Origin: an uncultured Burkholderiales bacterium
GTDB taxonomy: Bacteria > Pseudomonadota > Gammaproteobacteria > Burkholderiales > Burkholderiaceae_C
Assembly (NCBI GenBank): GCA_903916355.1
Contig: CAIWWN010000179.1
Span: 1-35,062 of the forward strand
Direction of reading: 5' to 3'
DNA: 35,062 nt
Below, piece after piece: positions 32,698-35,062 of this stretch. Below the pieces are notes generated by a model. It had not been told where the DNA came from. It ran no database searches and saw only the letters and a list, made by a program, of their open reading frames with translations. Made by a program: the position numbers and the translations under genes. How positions within the stretch are numbered: the stretch's first letter is position 1; every line of letters starts with the position of its first letter.

Positions 32698-34481
32698 TGA
32701 ATACAACTCCTGAACTCGCGCCATGGACTCTCAAGGCCACCCGGCTCATCAGCCTGGCGGCCCTGGGTTGCAGCTTGCTTTCCTGCACGCCCCTGGCCAA
32801 GAAAGAGGCTGCGTCCACTTTTCAAATCAGCCTTTTGGCGTTCAACGATTTACATGGCAATTTAGAGCCCCCGCAATTGAGTGTGCGTGAGACCCTCAAT
32901 CAAATGCCCACCTTGGTGCCAGCCGGTGGTGTTGCCTACATGGCATCGGCCATTGCACAGCTTAAAGCTGAGAACCCACATCATGCGGTGGTCTCAGCAG
33001 GCGACATGATTGGCGCATCACCCCTGGTTTCAGCCTTGTTTCTGGATGAACCCACCATTGAAGCGGTGAACGCTATTGGCATCGATTTCAATGCGGTTGG
33101 CAATCACGAGTTTGACAAAGGCGTCTCTGAGCTCGAACGCATGCGTTATGGCGGATGCGCCCAGTTCACGCCCATCAAACCCTGCTTGATCAATCCCCAG
33201 TTTCCAGGGGCTAAATTTGAATTTTTGGCCGCTAACGTCAAAAAAGAAAATGGTCAGCCCCTGTTCCCGGCCTATGGGATCAAAGTCTTCAAGCAAGGCG
33301 ATCAAGAAGTCAAAGTCGGCTTCATCGGCATGACGCTGAAAGGCACGCCACAAATTGTCACACCTGCCGGCGTCAAAGGGGTTCGCTTTGAGTCCGAAGC
33401 GGAGACGGCCAACGCGCTGGTGCCCTTGCTTAAAGCACAAGGTGTCGCTGCCTTGGTGCTGGTCATTCACGAAGGGGGGACGGTGCAAGGCGGCCCCAAC
33501 GACCCGACTTGCCCAGGATTGACGGGCGACATCATTCCCATCCTGAACCAACTCGACCCGGCGTTTGATGTCGTTGTGTCCGGCCATACGCACCGCGCGT
33601 ACGCCTGCGACTACAGTCAATTCAATCCAGCCAAACCGTTTCTACTCACCAGCGCTGGGCAATACGGCACGCTATTGACACACATTGAATTACAGGTAGA
33701 TCCACAGCAGCGCAAGGTCGTCCATAAAACAGCCCGCAACCTGATCATACAAAGCGAAGCCTTCACCAACAGTGCAGGAGTGCGGGTGCCCACAACGCCC
33801 CTGTTGCCTCAATACACAGCGCTTCCAGTGGTTGAAAAAATAGTGGCCACCTACAAGCACGCATCGTCAGCCCAAGCCATGCGAGTTGTAAGTCACTTGC
33901 CAAATTCCATCACCCGGGCATCAGTCCCTTCAGGCGAGAACCCCTTGGGTAATTTAATTGCCGATGCCCAATGGGCAGCGACTGCCGCACCTGACAAGGG
34001 CAACTCCGATTTCGCTTTGATGAACCCCGGTGGCGTTCGCGCTGATTTACTCATGCCTGCAGGCGGTGGCCCGGTGAGTTATGGGCAAATTTTCAGTGTC
34101 CAGCCCTTTGGAAACACCTTGGTGGTGAAAAGTTTCACCGGCCATCAAGTCAAAGAATTGTTAGAGCAGCAATTCTTGAATGCAAGCAAGCCCAAGGTCT
34201 TATTCCCCTCTGCGCAATTGCGTTACAGCGTCGACCTGAAACAAGCACCCGGTCAACGGGTGAACACTATTTTCATAAAGGATGCAGCCTTGCAATTGAA
34301 CCAACTCTACCGCATCACCATGAACAGCTTTCTGTCCACTGGCGGTGATGGATACACCGTATTCAATCAAGGCACGGAGAGTCTGGGGGCCGATTTGGAC
34401 GTGGACGCTTTGGCGCAATATTTGTCGCAACACCCGGGCATCAAACCCGCTGCAACGGACCGTATCCAAAAACGCTTTTAA
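32694..34481 (+). CDS. 5'-nucleotidase/metallophosphatase lipoprotein, UshA-like
   Basis: A 595-residue exported phosphoesterase with a lipoprotein signal (lipobox LLSC, Cys31). The metallophosphatase domain shows NDLHGN (51-56), SAGDMIGASP (101-110), GNHEFD (136-141), VIHEGG and VSGHTH (295-300), which supply the two-metal site. The C-terminal 5'-nucleotidase domain has GENPLGNLIADA (414-425), NPGGVRADL (444-452) and FLSTGGDGY. It should release phosphate from nucleotides or UDP-sugars in the periplasm, probably tethered to the outer membrane. It overlaps psd by four bases; a second ATG at 32697 is an equally good start. Confidence 0.92.
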   Translation: MMNTTPELAPWTLKATRLISLAALGCSLLSCTPLAKKEAASTFQISLLAFNDLHGNLEPPQLSVRETLNQMPTLVPAGGVAYMASAIAQLKAENPHHAVVSAGDMIGASPLVSALFLDEPTIEAVNAIGIDFNAVGNHEFDKGVSELERMRYGGCAQFTPIKPCLINPQFPGAKFEFLAANVKKENGQPLFPAYGIKVFKQGDQEVKVGFIGMTLKGTPQIVTPAGVKGVRFESEAETANALVPLLKAQGVAALVLVIHEGGTVQGGPNDPTCPGLTGDIIPILNQLDPAFDVVVSGHTHRAYACDYSQFNPAKPFLLTSAGQYGTLLTHIELQVDPQQRKVVHKTARNLIIQSEAFTNSAGVRVPTTPLLPQYTALPVVEKIVATYKHASSAQAMRVVSHLPNSITRASVPSGENPLGNLIADAQWAATAAPDKGNSDFALMNPGGVRADLLMPAGGGPVSYGQIFSVQPFGNTLVVKSFTGHQVKELLEQQFLNASKPKVLFPSAQLRYSVDLKQAPGQRVNTIFIKDAALQLNQLYRITMNSFLSTGGDGYTVFNQGTESLGADLDVDALAQYLSQHPGIKPAATDRIQKRF

Positions 34482-34540
34482 GAAATTCCCCAGCTTTAAT
34501 TTTGTTAAATTTAATGAAATTATCATAAAACTGTCATGAC

Positions 34541-34579
34541 CTGAGCCTAAATTCGGTGCTTACTCAACCTACGGCTCAG
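34541..34579 (+). promoter_or_regulatory. Inverted repeat abutting the exbD start
   Basis: CTGAGCC (34541-34547) pairs with GGCTCAG (34573-34579), which ends one base before the exbD ATG. If transcribed, the hairpin would occupy the ribosome-binding region, where no Shine-Dalgarno sequence is visible. The 60 bases before it are AT-rich and could contain the promoter. Confidence 0.35.
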
Positions 34580-34580
34580 C

Positions 34581-34934
34581 ATGCGACAGTGGCAAAAAAC
34601 TCCTCGAAAAAAAGCACGCATCGAGATCATTCCCATGATCGATGTGATGATGTTCTTGCTTGTCTTTTTTGTCCTGGTCAGCGTGAATGTGATTCCCGCT
34701 TTAGGCATCAAAACCCAACAGCCCAGTTCATCACAATCACAAACACTGATCACGCCTGACAAACAAGTCATGGTCACTTTAGGTCGCGACGGCTTGATCC
34801 AAGTCGATGGCCAAGATGTCGCATTGGAGCGCGTGGTCAACACCATCAAAACCAAGGCCGCCCAATCTGAGCACATTGCCGTGGTGGTCAACAGTGACAA
34901 AGGTGCCGAAGTTCAAACCTTGGTCGATTGTTAA
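34581..34934 (+). pseudogene. exbD: ExbD/TolR-family protein, 3' end truncated by probable insertion
   Basis: The gene encodes the energy-transducing partner of ExbB, which uses the proton gradient to power TonB- or Tol-linked outer-membrane transport. A basic N-terminus (RKKARIEI) is followed by the membrane helix IPMIDVMMFLLVFFVLVSV with the essential Asp21, then the periplasmic domain with VTLGRDGLIQVDGQ and HIAVVVNSDKGAEVQTLVD. At that point the family normally continues with VMD/LD and about 20 more residues; instead there is Cys and a stop at 34932-34934, where unrelated DNA begins near 34929. About 15 percent of the protein is missing, so it is probably inactive. No exbB is adjacent upstream. 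Confidence 0.8.
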
Positions 34935-35062
34935 CGGCGGCGTAAATCCGCTGAAAAATGGCGGCGGAAATTGGCGGCGAGAAATTTTGTTACCCAAGGT
35001 CACAAAGGGGCTTTGTGACCCGTAATCATTGTCTTCCCCCGTGGGCCGCATCAAGGGTACGC
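34929..35062. mobile_element. Probable end of an insertion sequence (family uncertain)
   Basis: DNA from TGTTAACGG onward does not continue exbD. It begins with TG, and carries three spaced copies of GGCGGCG (near 34936, 34960 and 34973) separated by A-rich bases, a multiple-repeat terminus of the kind seen in IS21-family elements. No transposase coding can be recognised in the remaining 134 bases. The contig ending inside this piece fits a repeated element that broke assembly. Family assignment is tentative; a large inverted repeat lies at 34990-35025. Confidence 0.45.
34990..35025. repeat. Inverted repeat with 10-base perfect arms inside the terminal element
   Basis: GGTCACAAAG (34998-35007) and CTTTGTGACC (35011-35020) are exact complements with a GGG loop; TTAC (34990-34993) and GTAA (35022-35025) extend it imperfectly. 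There is no T tract. It may be a hairpin that blocks read-through into the element, or part of its end. Confidence 0.6.

Overview
The window looks like chromosomal core DNA of a betaproteobacterium of the Burkholderiales, most likely a freshwater member of the Comamonadaceae. This is inferred from protein style, gene order and moderately high GC; no search was run. It opens inside a gene and closes in what looks like the end of an insertion sequence, so it is probably one contig of a draft assembly. I support 31 protein genes, one RNA gene (SRP 4.5S RNA) and a set of terminators, promoters and inverted repeats. There is no tRNA, rRNA, CRISPR array or prophage, and no gene-free stretch over 300 bases.

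Bases 1-5300 hold the tail of a COG3146-type acyltransferase, a divergent pair of pyrophosphatases (soluble ppa and membrane proton-pumping hppA), an isochorismatase-family hydrolase and an aldehyde dehydrogenase. Bases 5300-8500 are a compact molybdenum-cofactor operon, moaA-mobA-moeA. Bases 8500-12200 carry rnhA, a YafS-like methyltransferase, gloB and mltD, a neighbourhood also known from E. coli; the methyltransferase and gloB start codons overlap. Bases 12200-16450 hold a lone ABC-type substrate-binding protein and the dnaX-ybaB-recR operon, with the 4.5S RNA gene divergent from dnaX. dnaX has a run of nine A that could make a short gamma-like subunit. Bases 16450-20150 hold a HI0933-type flavoprotein, then trxA, rho and rpmE.

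Bases 20150-34500 are dominated by envelope functions: a GT-C-like membrane protein, a MATE exporter, a Tat-exported PhoX phosphatase, UDP-glucose dehydrogenase, the lysophospholipid transporter LplT, a GT4 glycosyltransferase, an Mpo1/DUF962-like membrane protein, a class-III aminotransferase with a hydrophobic N-terminus, phosphatidylserine decarboxylase and a 5'-nucleotidase lipoprotein. Together, phosphate scavenging (PhoX, 5'-nucleotidase) plus UDP-glucuronate supply, a lipid-type glycosyltransferase and phospholipid handling suggest a phosphorus-sparing membrane-remodelling neighbourhood. That is a hypothesis from gene content, helped by a possible PHO-box half site upstream of phoX.

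The last 500 bases hold an exbD gene cut off after about 116 codons, where unrelated repeat-rich DNA begins. Several genes (aldehyde dehydrogenase, moaA, gloB) have a -10-like hexamer 6-10 bases before the start codon and appear to be read from leaderless transcripts.
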